Shown here: positions 36,147 to 46,213 of the stretch, one piece after another
How the letters are laid out: every line of letters begins with the position of its first letter
Numbering within the stretch: position 1 is the first letter of the stretch
Assembly: GCA_004762125.1 (NCBI GenBank)
Contig: SIHQ01000007.1
Span: forward strand, 124,001 to 188,000
Length of the DNA: 64,000 nt
Source: Oceanospirillales bacterium
Lineage (GTDB): Bacteria > Pseudomonadota > Gammaproteobacteria > Pseudomonadales > Endozoicomonadaceae
Direction: 5' to 3'
The notes under the pieces: model-generated
What the model saw: only the letters and a program-made list of their open reading frames with translations
Told to the model about the DNA's origin: nothing
Database searches by the model: none
Position numbers and translations under genes: made by a program

Positions 36147-37025
36147 TTATTTATGTCTTAAGAGTTTTAGCAAGATCTGATGTGTCTCTTCGAGACTGAT
36201 CAGCTTCTGTAGACGAAACCATAATGCTGAAAGATAAGCTAATTGGTCATTGGCTCTGATAAGCGCCTTATCATGCGTTTTCTCTTGGAAGTAACTTTCC
36301 AGGAAAAAATTCTGCTGTGATTCTGAAAGTTCAACACGTTGTAAAAATGCTGCAAGATCCCAACAGGGATGACCCGTTGCTGCGTATTCCCAGTCCATCA
36401 AATACATTTTTTCTGCTTCAAGCCAGTTAGCAGGAACTGTGTCCATATGGCACAGACTCAATGCGCCATCCAGACTGTTTCCTAGCTTTGTTTGAAGCGG
36501 CTGCTGATAAGCCATTAATGAGTTGTTTTCCGGGTGCTTAAGCAACTGACTCCAGTAGTGGGCTGCTTTTTCTCCGGGTATTAATCGAGGGATATCAGAG
36601 GGAACAGGCAGGCTATGCAATTGCCTGAGCACTTGTGCTACTTGCTCAAGTTGAACCAAAGAAAGTCCTGTTTCAGGGAGTGGCCGACCTTCAATAAACT
36701 CCCTGACCCAGTAACCTTTTTTAGTACACCGAAACAGAATCGTGGGTGTCAGGTTAGCGTGGTTGGCGATCTCATGTACTTTGAACTCTGTTTCCCTGTC
36801 CAGACCAAGAACCGATGAGTTCGATGCCTCAAGACGAATCAATAGTCGTGAGGCATCGGTTGTCAGAATGAAGCTGGAGTTAGTATTACCTGCCGATAGC
36901 TGAATGCAGTCAGCGGCAGAAGGTTTCTGAATCTCCAAGTCCCATTTCTGCCAATCTGCCAGACACTCCATTAGCCGCTGACTAACGTTTTTTTTATTTG
37001 ATTCCCAACTCATCCCAGATGTCAT
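36147..37025 (-). CDS. Small-molecule kinase of the APH/choline-kinase family
   Basis: About 290 residues, cytoplasmic. The phosphotransferase fold is marked by [12 protein letters not shown] (nucleotide loop), LLIRLEA (ATP-binding segment), the catalytic loop [12 protein letters not shown] (HxDxxxxN) and the metal motif [17 protein letters not shown]. The DWEYA motif is typical of choline/ethanolamine and thiamine kinases (LicA/ThiK) rather than antibiotic kinases. The start (ATG 37025 or 37013) overlaps the end of ubiD by 20-32 bases, so it is translationally coupled to it. Substrate uncertain. Confidence 0.75.
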   Translation of the reverse strand: MTSGMSWESNKKNVSQRLMECLADWQKWDLEIQKPSAADCIQLSAGNTNSSFILTTDASRLLIRLEASNSSVLGLDRETEFKVHEIANHANLTPTILFRCTKKGYWVREFIEGRPLPETGLSLVQLEQVAQVLRQLHSLPVPSDIPRLIPGEKAAHYWSQLLKHPENNSLMAYQQPLQTKLGNSLDGALSLCHMDTVPANWLEAEKMYLMDWEYAATGHPCWDLAAFLQRVELSESQQNFFLESYFQEKTHDKALIRANDQLAYLSALWFRLQKLISLEETHQILLKLLRHK

Positions 37026-38460
37026 CTACTCTGTTTTTAACGTCTTCGGTCATGGTGATAGGTTCTCCCCACTCACGATCAGTTTCGCCTGGCCATTTGT
37101 TAGTAGCATCAAAACCTGCCTTGGAACCAAGTCCTGCAACAGGTGAGGCAAAATCCAGATAGTCGATGGGCGTATTCTCGATAAATACAGAATCACGCTT
37201 TGGATCCATTCGAGTGGTCATGGCCCAGACTACATCGTTCCAGTCTCGTGCATTTATATCGTCATCACAAACAATCACGAACTTGGTGTACATAAACTGT
37301 CGTAAGAAAGACCAAACACCGAGCATCACCCGCTTGGCGTGCCCCGGGTATTCTTTACGTATGGTCACCACCGCCATACGATAAGAACAACCTTCCGGTG
37401 GCAGATAGAAATCAACAATTTCCGGGAACTGCTTTTTGATCAGCGGCACAAACACTTCGTTCAGTGCTACTCCCAAAATGGCGGGTTCATCAGGTGGGCG
37501 GCCAGTGTAAGTGCTGTGGTAGATTGGATCACGTCGATGAGTAATGCATTCCACAGTAAATACTGGAAACTTCTCTGTTTCGTTGTAGTAACCCGTGTGG
37601 TCACCAAAGGGTCCTTCTACCGCCATTTCATTGGGGTAGATAAATCCTTCCAAAACAATTTCAGCACTAGCCGGAACCTGCAGATCATTGACCTTGCTCT
37701 TTACCAGTTCTGTTTTGCTACCTCGAAGTAGGCCAGCAAAGGCGTACTCGGAAATACCATCAGGAATGGGCGTAACAGCACCAAGAATCGTCGCGGGATC
37801 AGCTCCCAGAGCTACCGAAACAGGGAAAGGTTCACCTGGGTGTTTAAGCTGCCAGTCACGAAAATCCAGCGCTCCACCACGATGAGATAACCAACGCATG
37901 ATCAATTTGTTTTTACCGATCAGCTGTTGACGATAGATGCCGAGATTTTGGCGATCTTTTTCCGGACCCTTGGTTATCACTAACGGCCAGGTCACCAGTG
38001 GAGCAGCGTCCCCCGGCCAACAGTGTTGAATAGGAATTTTATGCAGATCGACATCGTCGCCTTTCAGAACCACTTGCTGACAGGCTGCTGAGCTGACCAC
38101 CTTGGGCCCCATGTTCAAAACTTGTCTGAAGATAGGAAGCTTGGACAGAGCATCTCTGAAGCCTTTGGGAGGATCAGGCTCTTTAAGATAAGCCAGCAGT
38201 TGCCCAACCTCTTTCAAAGCGGAAACATTTTCCTGCCCCATACCCAACGCAACACGTTTTTCTGTACCAAACAGGTTGGTCAGAACCGGCATGTCGTAGC
38301 CTTTGGGATTTTCAAACAACAGCGCTGGACCTTTTTGACGAAGTGTCCGGTCACTGATTTCAGTCATTTCCAGATACGGGTCAACTTCTTTTGTAATCCG
38401 TACCAGCTCGCCCTGCTTTTCCAGCAGTTTGATGAAATCTCGAATATCCCTGTATTTCAT
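36994..38460 (-). CDS. ubiD: 3-octaprenyl-4-hydroxybenzoate carboxy-lyase
   Basis: Decarboxylates the ubiquinone precursor using the prenylated flavin made by UbiX. 488 residues, family length. Characteristic segments: [73 protein letters not shown] (catalytic Glu region) and [16 protein letters not shown]. Same strand as rho and followed by the overlapping kinase gene. Confidence 0.95.
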   Translation of the reverse strand: MKYRDIRDFIKLLEKQGELVRITKEVDPYLEMTEISDRTLRQKGPALLFENPKGYDMPVLTNLFGTEKRVALGMGQENVSALKEVGQLLAYLKEPDPPKGFRDALSKLPIFRQVLNMGPKVVSSAACQQVVLKGDDVDLHKIPIQHCWPGDAAPLVTWPLVITKGPEKDRQNLGIYRQQLIGKNKLIMRWLSHRGGALDFRDWQLKHPGEPFPVSVALGADPATILGAVTPIPDGISEYAFAGLLRGSKTELVKSKVNDLQVPASAEIVLEGFIYPNEMAVEGPFGDHTGYYNETEKFPVFTVECITHRRDPIYHSTYTGRPPDEPAILGVALNEVFVPLIKKQFPEIVDFYLPPEGCSYRMAVVTIRKEYPGHAKRVMLGVWSFLRQFMYTKFVIVCDDDINARDWNDVVWAMTTRMDPKRDSVFIENTPIDYLDFASPVAGLGSKAGFDATNKWPGETDREWGEPITMTEDVKNRVDDIWDELGIK

Positions 38461-38518
38461 GGGTAGTTTTTGTCTATGGCTATTTTTTATGGGAAGGTGC
38501 TGTGGCGTGAAAGAGTAC

Positions 38519-38540
38519 GGGAGCAGAGAAATCTACTCCC
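38519..38540 (-). terminator. Hairpin between rho and ubiD
   Basis: A 9-bp stem with GAAA/TTTC loop (38519-38527 with 38532-38540; one C-A position that becomes G-U in the minus-strand RNA). No long T-run, so a weak terminator or processing hairpin. Confidence 0.4.
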
Positions 38541-38564
38541 GCGACAGGTATCAGGCAAATATTG

Positions 38565-39824
38565 CTACTTGCGTTTCATAGCCTGGAAAAACTCTTCATT
38601 TGTCTTGCTGTGCTTCATGCGGTCCAGTAGGAATTCAATCGCACCGATCTCATCCATTGGATTAAGAATCTTACGCAGAATCCACATACGCTGCAGTTCT
38701 TCTTCACTGGTCAGGTATTCTTCGCGGCGAGTACCAGACTTGTTGAAGTTGATTGCAGGGAAGACACGCTTCTCAGCGATCTTACGATCCAGGTTCAATT
38801 CCATGTTACCGGTACCCTTGAATTCCTCAAAGATAACTTCGTCCATTTTGGAACCGGTGTCGACCAGAGCCGTGGCGATAATGGTCAAACTGCCGCCATG
38901 CTCGATGTTACGAGCTGCACCGAAGAAACGCTTTGGACGTTCGAGAGCATGAGCATCCACACCACCAGTCAGTACCTTGCCGGAGGAAGGAATAACGGTG
39001 TTGTAGGCACGAGCCAGACGTGTGATGGAATCCAGCAGGATAACCACGTCTTTCTTGTGCTCAACCAGACGCTTAGCCTTTTCCAGCACCATTTCAGCTA
39101 CTTGAACGTGGCGTGTTGGTGGTTCGTCAAAGGTAGAAGCGACCACTTCACCACGAACGGAGCGGGACATTTCTGTCACTTCCTCGGGACGTTCGTCGAT
39201 CAGCAGTACGATCAGGTGGCACTCAGGGCTGTTACGAGCGATGTTGGCTGCAATGTTCTGCAACATCAGGGTTTTACCAGCCTTCGGTGGTGATACGATC
39301 AGACCACGCTGACCTTTACCGATAGGCGATACCAGATCGATGATTCGACCTGTCAGATCCTCCGTGGAACCGTTACCCATTTCCATCGGGAGGCGTTCCT
39401 GAGGAAAGAGCGGTGTAAGGTTTTCAAAGAGAATCTTGTTGCGAGCGTTTTCAGGCTGGTCAAAGTTAATCTCGTTAACTTTGAGAAGGGCAAAGTAACG
39501 CTCGCCTTCCTTTGGTGGGCGAATTTTACCGGAGATGCTATCACCGGTTCTCAGGTTGAAGCGACGAATCTGGCTGGGAGATACATAAATATCGTCCGGT
39601 CCTGCCAGATAGGAGCTATCAGCTGAGCGCAGGAAGCCGAAGCCATCCTGCAGTATCTCCAGTACACCATCGCCATAGATGTCTTCACCACTGCGAGCAT
39701 GGCGTTTGAGAATGGAGAATATTACGTCCTGTTTTCTTGAGCGGGCCAGATTATCTAGCCCCATCTCATTAGCGATTGCCAGAAGTTCAGGAACAGACTT
39801 AGTTTTCAGTTCGGTAAGATGCAT
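38565..39824 (-). CDS. rho: Transcription termination factor Rho
   Basis: A hexameric RNA-dependent ATPase that ends transcripts. 419 residues, identical to the E. coli length. N-terminal helix bundle and cold-shock-like RNA-binding domain ([23 protein letters not shown]). Walker A SPPKAGKT, Walker B VVILLDSI, the Q-loop/secondary RNA site around [15 protein letters not shown], and the R-loop. Upstream is a long untranslated leader with a hairpin, where Rho is known to autoregulate in other bacteria. Confidence 0.97.
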   Translation of the reverse strand: MHLTELKTKSVPELLAIANEMGLDNLARSRKQDVIFSILKRHARSGEDIYGDGVLEILQDGFGFLRSADSSYLAGPDDIYVSPSQIRRFNLRTGDSISGKIRPPKEGERYFALLKVNEINFDQPENARNKILFENLTPLFPQERLPMEMGNGSTEDLTGRIIDLVSPIGKGQRGLIVSPPKAGKTLMLQNIAANIARNSPECHLIVLLIDERPEEVTEMSRSVRGEVVASTFDEPPTRHVQVAEMVLEKAKRLVEHKKDVVILLDSITRLARAYNTVIPSSGKVLTGGVDAHALERPKRFFGAARNIEHGGSLTIIATALVDTGSKMDEVIFEEFKGTGNMELNLDRKIAEKRVFPAINFNKSGTRREEYLTSEEELQRMWILRKILNPMDEIGAIEFLLDRMKHSKTNEEFFQAMKRK

Positions 39825-40258
39825 AACAATTTGCGAACGTTAAATGGAAAGGGAATGGCCGTCGTTGCTGCAGAGAGATCAGATATTACTGAGATTATTT
39901 TTTTCAGCATCATTAATATCGATGCCTGCAAAAGCTCATTAAAATCGCTTTCAAGCTGTAGCCAGATAATGCGAAAGGCGAGCTCGAGACAAACGTGGCC
40001 GGAGTATTTTGTAACTGCTTTTCAGGGTCTGAGGCTTGTCATTCAAGATAAGTCCCTTGGTTAATTCGACAGGTTGAACCTGTCCAGAATCATTCTTTAA
40101 CCTGACAACTCCCGTTTCCACAGTCTATATCCTTTTCTGGAAAATAATCAATAACTGGGAGTACGTCAACTTATTACATGTAATTTATCAATCACGCTGG
40201 ATGAATAGCGTTCCAGAAAGGATGGTAAAAGTAATAATAAAAAATAGTAAAAGAGTTA
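39825..40258 (-). promoter_or_regulatory. Long rho leader region with hairpin
   Basis: About 430 bases between the trxA terminator and rho, without a gene. It holds GACAGGT-TGA-ACCTGTC (40068-40084), a 7-bp hairpin. rho is preceded by an attenuating leader in E. coli; a similar role is inferred here. Confidence 0.4.
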
Positions 40259-40297
40259 ACTGACGCTCATGACAGCTAATTGTCTTGTTGCGTCAGT
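40259..40297 (-). terminator. Hairpin terminator after trxA
   Basis: Outer stem ACTGACGC/GCGTCAGT (40259-40266 with 40290-40297) enclosing GACA/TGTC (40271-40284). In minus-strand RNA it is followed by U-rich sequence. It starts 20 bases after the trxA stop. Confidence 0.65.
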
Positions 40298-40316
40298 AAC
40301 AGCAGTATTGCAGCAA

Positions 40317-40640
40317 TTAGAGGTTGCTGTCCAGAAATGCAGTCAACTGGGACTTGGACAGGGCGCCTACCTTGGTTGCTTCAACGTTACCGTTCTTGAA
40401 TAGCATCAGGGTTGGAATGCCACGCACGCCGTACTTAGGCGCAGTTGCTTCGTTTTCGTCGATATTCAGTTTGCAGATTTTCAGCTTGCCGGCATAGTCC
40501 TTGGAAATCTCATCCAGAACTGGGGCAATCATTTTGCAAGGGCCACACCATTCCGCCCAGTAATCAACTAAAACAGGACCTTCTGCTTTCAGAACGTCCT
40601 CTTCAAAACTAGCGTCTGTCACATTGACAATCTCGCTCAT
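40317..40640 (-). CDS. trxA: Thioredoxin 1
   Basis: A cytoplasmic dithiol reductant. 107 residues; [19 protein letters not shown] carries the WCGPC active site, the cis-Pro is in [10 protein letters not shown], and the buried Asp in PVLVDYWAE. Order trxA then rho on one strand, as in E. coli. GGAG lies upstream of the ATG at 40640. Confidence 0.97.
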   Translation of the reverse strand: MSEIVNVTDASFEEDVLKAEGPVLVDYWAEWCGPCKMIAPVLDEISKDYAGKLKICKLNIDENEATAPKYGVRGIPTLMLFKNGNVEATKVGALSKSQLTAFLDSNL

Positions 40641-41015
40641 GGAATGGATCTCCTGACCATTTTGTCTAGTGTCAGAGCAGAAGTTATAGCAAGAAAGATC
40701 AGCTACCCTGTCCTAAACAGTTGAATAAATCCTGTAGTTTACCCTGTTATACCTGTTTGTATAGAGTCGAATAGCGAATGCGGTTAATTCCTATGATGAA
40801 GGTGAACTATTATATTGCGCTTCACCGCCAGCTGTTGTCCCATATGTGTATCAACAGTTTCGGTGCAGCCGATAGCTGAACAGTAAGAACCTGTTCTTAT
40901 CTTTCATTGAGATGATGAACAGACTCTGAGGCGATAGTGCTGTATTAACATCGTAGAGCCGGTAGTTATAACATTCTTCTAATTGCTGGTGACTGAAAGG
41001 TTGCAGAACAACATC
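40641..41015. other. Divergent region between trxA and ppx
   Basis: About 375 bases that must carry the trxA and ppx promoters. No convincing operator, hairpin or small gene found. An in-frame TTG at 40983 could extend ppx but lies before the conserved start. Confidence 0.35.
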
Positions 41016-42515
41016 ATGACAGTTCAAGGTCGTAACGAGGCTGCAGGACAGCCGCTGGTGGCAGCTATAGATTTGGGCTCCAACAGTTTTCACATGATCG
41101 TTGCCCGTGTTGAACAGGGAGAAATTCGCCCTGTTGAGCGTTTGGGTGAAAAGGTTCAACTGGCCGCAGGTCTAAGCAAAGATGGGCTGATTTCAGCTCA
41201 GGCTATGGACAGAGGTCTTAAATGTCTGGCGCAGTTTGCCCAGTATATCTCTGGCCGTCATTTCCACGCCATTCGGATTGTGGGTACAAATGCTCTCAGA
41301 AAAGCAAAAAATAGCCACGAGTTCGTCGAAAAAGCAGAAAAAATTCTCAAATACCCTATTGAGATAATCGCTGGCCGGGAAGAAGCCCGGTTAATTTATC
41401 TCGGTGTTGCCCAAACACAGTCTGATGATCAGGAACGTCGTCTGGTTGTGGATATTGGTGGCGGCAGTACTGAGCTGATTGTTGGTGAGAAGTTCGAACC
41501 AAAGTTGCTCGAAAGCCTTCATATGGGTTGTGTCACCTATACCGATAAGTTTTTTCCATCCGGTGAACTAAGTCCCGAGCGCTTTCAGTCTGCTTATTAT
41601 GCAGCAAGGCTTGAGCTGCTGAATATTGAGCAGGGCTACAAAGAGTTAGGATGGGTGGATTCTGTGGGTTCATCGGGCTCCATTAGGGCGGTAAGCGGCA
41701 TTCTTCAGGCTATGGGTTATGACGAAGTGATAACTCAGGAACGTATGTTGATGTTGAAAGCCAAAGTGCTGGAGCAGAACAATACCGGCCGAATACGCTT
41801 TCCTGGATTAAAGCCTGATCGGCAGAGTATTTTTCCTGCAGGGCTGGCCATTCTTATGGCTTGTTTCGAGGCATTTGGCATCAAACAAATGCGATATTCC
41901 GACGGTGCTCTTCGAGAAGGTGTGCTGTATGACCTGTTGGGCAGAGATAGCCATGAAGATGTTCGTGGTCGCACAATATCGGCATTGATGCAGCGATACC
42001 ATGCGGATGATAAAAACGCTGAAGGCATCTGCAAGCACGCACTGGTGTGCTTTGATCAGGTTCAGGAAGCCTGGAGCATGGATTCCGGAGATCGTGAATT
42101 ACTTAGTTGGGCGGCGCAAGTCTGTGAAATCGGATTGGATATCTCTCACACCCATTACAACAGGCATGGAGCTTATCTGATTCAGCATTCAGATCTGTTG
42201 GGGTTCAGTAAAGAACAGCAGCGGCAACTATCTTTGCTGGTTCAGGGGCATCGACGAGGTATTCCTAAAGTACTGCTTGAAGTTGATAGAAACCGGAAAC
42301 TGCTGCGTTTGGTGATTTTGCTAAGAACGGCCATTGTTTTGAACCATATAAGTCACAATGATCAGAGTACAAGCTATCGTCTGAAAGCTGAAGATAATGG
42401 ATTCAGCGTATCCTTTCCGAAAGGCTGGTTAGGTGCTCATGCCCTGACCGCCACCGAATTTGAAAGGGAACGGATGTATCTGAGTAAAACCAATTTCAGG
42501 CTGTCAGTCAGTTAA
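41016..42515 (+). CDS. ppx: Exopolyphosphatase
   Basis: Releases phosphate from polyphosphate ends. From ATG 41016 it has 499 residues (E. coli 513). The actin-like ASKHA motifs are clear: VAAIDLGSNSFHMIVARV, the catalytic-Glu region EEARLIYLGVA and the phosphate-binding VVDIGGGSTELIVG. The C-terminal HD-like helical domain has ISHTHYNRHGAYLIQHSDLLGFS. GppA is a close relative, but length and C-terminal domain suit Ppx. The stop overlaps the stop of the converging Na/Pi transporter gene by 4 bases. Confidence 0.92.
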   Translation: MTVQGRNEAAGQPLVAAIDLGSNSFHMIVARVEQGEIRPVERLGEKVQLAAGLSKDGLISAQAMDRGLKCLAQFAQYISGRHFHAIRIVGTNALRKAKNSHEFVEKAEKILKYPIEIIAGREEARLIYLGVAQTQSDDQERRLVVDIGGGSTELIVGEKFEPKLLESLHMGCVTYTDKFFPSGELSPERFQSAYYAARLELLNIEQGYKELGWVDSVGSSGSIRAVSGILQAMGYDEVITQERMLMLKAKVLEQNNTGRIRFPGLKPDRQSIFPAGLAILMACFEAFGIKQMRYSDGALREGVLYDLLGRDSHEDVRGRTISALMQRYHADDKNAEGICKHALVCFDQVQEAWSMDSGDRELLSWAAQVCEIGLDISHTHYNRHGAYLIQHSDLLGFSKEQQRQLSLLVQGHRRGIPKVLLEVDRNRKLLRLVILLRTAIVLNHISHNDQSTSYRLKAEDNGFSVSFPKGWLGAHALTATEFERERMYLSKTNFRLSVS

Positions 42516-44335
42516 ATCGACTCTTTTGTTGAGTGGTTGAACTCATTGTATTTCTGGCTATCCCGAGTCAACATGATGACTGCACCATCAATCAGACTGG
42601 TGCAAGCATCATGGACATGAGCGCTGTCATTGAGCAGTGAACTGGCCATATACGCATCTACCTGCCCAGAACGAATCAGTTCATTCAGAGTTTCATTAGT
42701 CTGTGTACTCCACTCACTGAGTTCCTGCTTCAGTTGATCGGTGTGTTCTCGAATATGGCTGTAATTACGACGCACACCAAGCACATCAATCAGCTTTAGA
42801 ACCGATGCCAGGCACAGTCGCAACTGGTTGTATTGCTCTCGAATTTTCTCATTTTCAGAAACCGTGTACTGGCCCATATTTTTGTAGAGATGCTTGATAT
42901 GTTTGATAGCCTGAACGAAGTCTCGACAGGCTACTTTCAATGCAAACATTTCTTGCGCCTGTTGTTTGGGTAGACGTCCTTCAAGAGAGCCACAGTAGTG
43001 AATGATATCTGCGTAAATGCCTTTTATATGGCGGATATAGAGTTCTTTTATTGACCAGGGCTGGTCTTCACTCCGGCAGTTGTTTACTAGTGCTTCAATA
43101 TCATCAGTATTTCTGAGCTTTTCACCCGGTAAATAGATGCCGTAACAGATCAGCTCAAGGGTGTTTCTGTAGAGATGGGCACACTCTTTAGTAATCGCAC
43201 GAAGAGCGGTATCAGGATAACTGAGTGTGACAGGGTTCAGATAAATAGCTCTCTCAACCGGCAGAGACTTATCTCCTGATAGATTAAAAGGTTGTTGTGG
43301 AGAGCTGGTGAACAGAGTTTCCAGCCATGCCACCAATGGTTTTAGGAAAGGCAGTAATGCAGCAATACCAATTACATTGAAAAGGCTGTGGAAGACAGCC
43401 AACTTGATGGTGTAGTTGTCGTTGGCAACATTGAACCAGTTCGAAATATAGTCAACCAGAGACATCAGAGGTTCTAGCAGCAATATGGCAATAGTGGCCG
43501 TCACTATATTGAATGCTAAGTGTGCTACAGCCAGTCTCTTACCTTCAGCATTGGCACTCAGTGCCCCCAAAATGGCGGTAATGGTTGTGCCTATATTTGA
43601 GCCAATGGCCAAAGCCAAGGCGTTGTCATAGGTTAACTGGCCCATTGCTAGTGCTGAGAACGTCAGAACCATGACAGCGTTTGTAGACTGCATGATCACC
43701 GTAGCTAGCATCCCCACAGCGGTGTAGACAAGTAAGCCAGTAAAACCTCCGATAGCATACTCAGACAGATTGATGGCGCTCTGGAAAGCATCAAAGCCGT
43801 CTTTCATGTAGTGAATGCCAAGTAGAAGGAAGCCCACTCCTAGCAGAATAAAGCCGAGGCCATTCAGGTTTTTCCGGCTTTGGGTTTTAAGAATCAAGCC
43901 AATGACCAGCATCGGCATGGCATAGGCTGAAAGGTTCATCTTGAGGCCGTACAGAGCCACAAGCCAGGCTCCGGCGGTGCTGCCAAGGTTGGCCCCAAAA
44001 ATAATGCCAACACCGGCGCTAAGGCCAATGAGTCCAGCACTCAGGAATGAGATGACGATGACAGAAACCAGCGAGCTGGACTGAAGGAAGGCTGTAGAGA
44101 TCAGGCCGAAAGAGAGACTTTTCCAAGCCTTGTCGGTGGTTCTTTTAAGTAAAGCCTCCAGTAGACCACCAGTAAATACCTTGAAGCCCTGCTCCAGATA
44201 AACCATACCAAACAGAAATATGGCAACGCCGGCAGCAATGAACCGAAATTCAGGACTGATCCAAAACCCGTAACCCAGAAGAATAATAATGGACGGCAAA
44301 AAGAGTCGTCCCAACATACCTGACTGGAAGCCCAT
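42512..44335 (-). CDS. Na+/phosphate cotransporter family protein with PhoU-like domain
   Basis: From ATG 44335 (GGAG 5 bases upstream) it has 607 residues. About nine membrane helices hold two inverted QSS-type repeats: STAFLQSSSLVSVIVISFL and ATVIMQSTNAVMVLTFSAL, each with a GANLGST/GSNIGTT partner, typical of the NptA/PNaS family. The last 230 residues are helical and PhoU-like (KECAHLYRNTLELICYGIYLPGE...). It imports or exports phosphate with Na+. Its end overlaps ppx tail-to-tail, pairing phosphate transport and polyphosphate breakdown. Confidence 0.85.
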   Translation of the reverse strand: MGFQSGMLGRLFLPSIIILLGYGFWISPEFRFIAAGVAIFLFGMVYLEQGFKVFTGGLLEALLKRTTDKAWKSLSFGLISTAFLQSSSLVSVIVISFLSAGLIGLSAGVGIIFGANLGSTAGAWLVALYGLKMNLSAYAMPMLVIGLILKTQSRKNLNGLGFILLGVGFLLLGIHYMKDGFDAFQSAINLSEYAIGGFTGLLVYTAVGMLATVIMQSTNAVMVLTFSALAMGQLTYDNALALAIGSNIGTTITAILGALSANAEGKRLAVAHLAFNIVTATIAILLLEPLMSLVDYISNWFNVANDNYTIKLAVFHSLFNVIGIAALLPFLKPLVAWLETLFTSSPQQPFNLSGDKSLPVERAIYLNPVTLSYPDTALRAITKECAHLYRNTLELICYGIYLPGEKLRNTDDIEALVNNCRSEDQPWSIKELYIRHIKGIYADIIHYCGSLEGRLPKQQAQEMFALKVACRDFVQAIKHIKHLYKNMGQYTVSENEKIREQYNQLRLCLASVLKLIDVLGVRRNYSHIREHTDQLKQELSEWSTQTNETLNELIRSGQVDAYMASSLLNDSAHVHDACTSLIDGAVIMLTRDSQKYNEFNHSTKESI

Positions 44336-44522
44336 AGAAACTCCATACTTAGGCAACAATAAACGAGTTTATCGGCCTTTTTTGAAGGACTTTGGAATTA
44401 ATTTAATCGCAGTAAAACTGTCATTAAAGAGTCAGCAACTGTGCCCGATAATATGGATTCCTGTTTGCAGGGCAGTTTTCATATTTTTATTTCTTCAAGG
44501 TAATTTACAGGGGGGGAAGACT

Positions 44523-44714
44523 ATGGCCGGTAATTTAGTCGTCAAGGATCGAGCAACCAGAGAGCAAGGCCGGTTGTTTCAGTGTCTGAAAAATGGTCGA
44601 GTAAAAGTTCTTATGGAGAGCGGTGAAGTCAGAGAATATCTGGCTCGTGATCTGGTGGGTACTCTGGAATCTGTGCAACCAGCTTCTTCATGTAATCGCA
44701 GAATCGCAAAATAA
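44523..44714 (+). CDS. Small basic protein (63 aa), unknown
   Basis: ATG 44523 follows AGGGGGGAAG, a strong ribosome-binding site. 63 residues: MAGNLVVKDRATREQGRLFQCLKNGRVKVLMESGEVREYLARDLVGTLE and a Ser/Cys tail. It looks like a compact beta-rich fold (a VKVLMESGEVREY hairpin), perhaps KOW/SH3-like, but I recognise no family. It stands alone before the H-NS-like gene. Confidence 0.55.
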   Translation: MAGNLVVKDRATREQGRLFQCLKNGRVKVLMESGEVREYLARDLVGTLESVQPASSCNRRIAK

Positions 44715-44994
44715 CAAAGTTAGGCTCAGGTGGTTCTTCTAAAGCATTTGCTCTGAATTGATTATCGGATATAAGAAAATATCATTTCTCAAATGGCATC
44801 TTTACTATTTAACTAAACTCAGAATCTGATGCTTAGTGTTAGACGATGTATGCCTGCTTGTGCTGTGAGTTGTTAAGCTTTCATGATTTGTGAAAATTCA
44901 TTACTGTTTTATTAACGGCTTTTGGTTCTCTAAACATAGCGTCATTTCTAACACTTCTGGTGACTGACCGAACTGTATTTTTCAGAGGTTTCAT

Positions 44995-45417
44995 ATGAAT
45001 GTAATTGAAGAGCTTTTACACAGACTTGGAAGTAAAACGAGAATTCGCTCCCTCTTAAAAGATGTTGGACTCGATGAGATGGAACGAATCGTCAAGAGGT
45101 TGCATGAAGTCTGCGACGAAAAAAAGCAGGAAAGACATGAAGTAGAAGCAAAAAGAAAAGAAAAACAACACAGTATTGATGAAATAAAAAAGGTAATCGA
45201 GTCCAAAGGACTGTCATTGGCTGACCTTGGTTTACTTGAGAAAGGGGTAGAGGGTAAGCGTAAGAGAAATGTATCCAAGCATCACTTTGAATATCAGACA
45301 GTTTCTGGCGATACAGTGCGTTGGTACGGTTCAACAACAGGTCGTTTGCCAAAAGATTTCCAAGATTATCTCAATAAAACAGGTAAGAAACGGATTGATT
45401 GCATTGCTGATGACTAA
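44995..45417 (+). CDS. H-NS-family nucleoid protein
   Basis: 140 residues. The N-terminal two-thirds is helical and coiled-coil (IVKRLHEVCDEKKQERHEVEAKRKEKQHSI), the oligomerisation part. The C-terminal 45 residues (HFEYQTVSGDTVRWYGSTTGRLPKDFQDYLNKTG) follow the H-NS DNA-binding pattern W-x-G-x-G-R-x-P, here stretched to WYGSTTGRLP. H-NS proteins silence AT-rich foreign DNA, fitting a genome with many acquired genes. The two-base insertion in the AT-hook-like loop is unusual. Confidence 0.75.
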   Translation: MNVIEELLHRLGSKTRIRSLLKDVGLDEMERIVKRLHEVCDEKKQERHEVEAKRKEKQHSIDEIKKVIESKGLSLADLGLLEKGVEGKRKRNVSKHHFEYQTVSGDTVRWYGSTTGRLPKDFQDYLNKTGKKRIDCIADD

Positions 45418-45429
45418 GAAGAGTATCTC

Positions 45430-46155
45430 TCAGAGTTTTTGATACTCGAGCATAGTTTCCATCCAGAAAGAAAGATCAATGATGTCGTCTAAAATAAGGC
45501 ATAAAAGGGCGGCATCGACGGGCGCTATATTGTTCTCAAACTGATACACGTCATTCCTGATCTCCTGACTCGTCAGCCTCAAACGTTCGACTGCCTCTAT
45601 AGGGCTGTTATGCAGCCTCTTCAATGAATGTCTTTGATGTTTTTTAAACACAACTGACTGTAACTGATCTTGCTCAGTAATGACTTTCCTGAACTGGTAA
45701 ATCGTTTTTCCAAATTGACTGGTGAGTCGATTAATAGGAACGATCATCTCAGCTGGAAGTTCCAGTGATCGTACAGCGAGCCTTTCAGATAACCTGAAAA
45801 CTTGCTGAGCTAGATGACTCTGATTTTGCAGAATATCCAGAGGCAATGTTTTTGGTTGGGAAGTGAACGATGGTTTATTGAGCCGAATGATGACCGCCTG
45901 CTCAAGCCCATTAAGTTGTCGAGGGCGTTCTTTTATCCATGATGATGCTGAATGAGTTGTTGGAGTCTCCGCGCTCAGGCAAAGAACCTGACGGTTTACC
46001 GCAAGCAATGCATCGAGTACACACACGCGGTGTTGTTGCAAAAGCTTGTAGGGTGAGCCTGAAAACAGGCTGGCAAATGATTCGAGATCCATAAAGATCT
46101 GTATCGGCGGAGAGACTTGGAATAACAGTACTCGCGCCTGCCAATACAGATGCAA
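45430..46155 (-). CDS. Hypothetical cytoplasmic protein
   Basis: Up to 241 residues from a TTG at 46155; ATG 46092 (MDLESFASLFSG) would give 220. No signal peptide, largely helical, with basic patches (KKHQRHSLKRLHNSP) and a hydrophobic end (PVDAALLCLILDDIIDLSFWMETML). No family recognised. Same strand as, and just upstream of, nothing related; it converges with the H-NS-like gene. Confidence 0.5.
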   Translation of the reverse strand: MHLYWQARVLLFQVSPPIQIFMDLESFASLFSGSPYKLLQQHRVCVLDALLAVNRQVLCLSAETPTTHSASSWIKERPRQLNGLEQAVIIRLNKPSFTSQPKTLPLDILQNQSHLAQQVFRLSERLAVRSLELPAEMIVPINRLTSQFGKTIYQFRKVITEQDQLQSVVFKKHQRHSLKRLHNSPIEAVERLRLTSQEIRNDVYQFENNIAPVDAALLCLILDDIIDLSFWMETMLEYQKL

Positions 46156-46213
46156 CGGGGTCAGTATACTTTGTGATTAAAGCATTCTGACCCTACTGAA
46201 AGAGAAAACTTAC

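Noticed and set aside
37339-37731. Plus-strand reading frame inside ubiD
   Set aside because: Shadow of ubiD; composition not protein-like.
38470-38952. Plus-strand reading frame over the rho end
   Set aside because: Antisense to rho with Ser/Arg-rich shadow composition.
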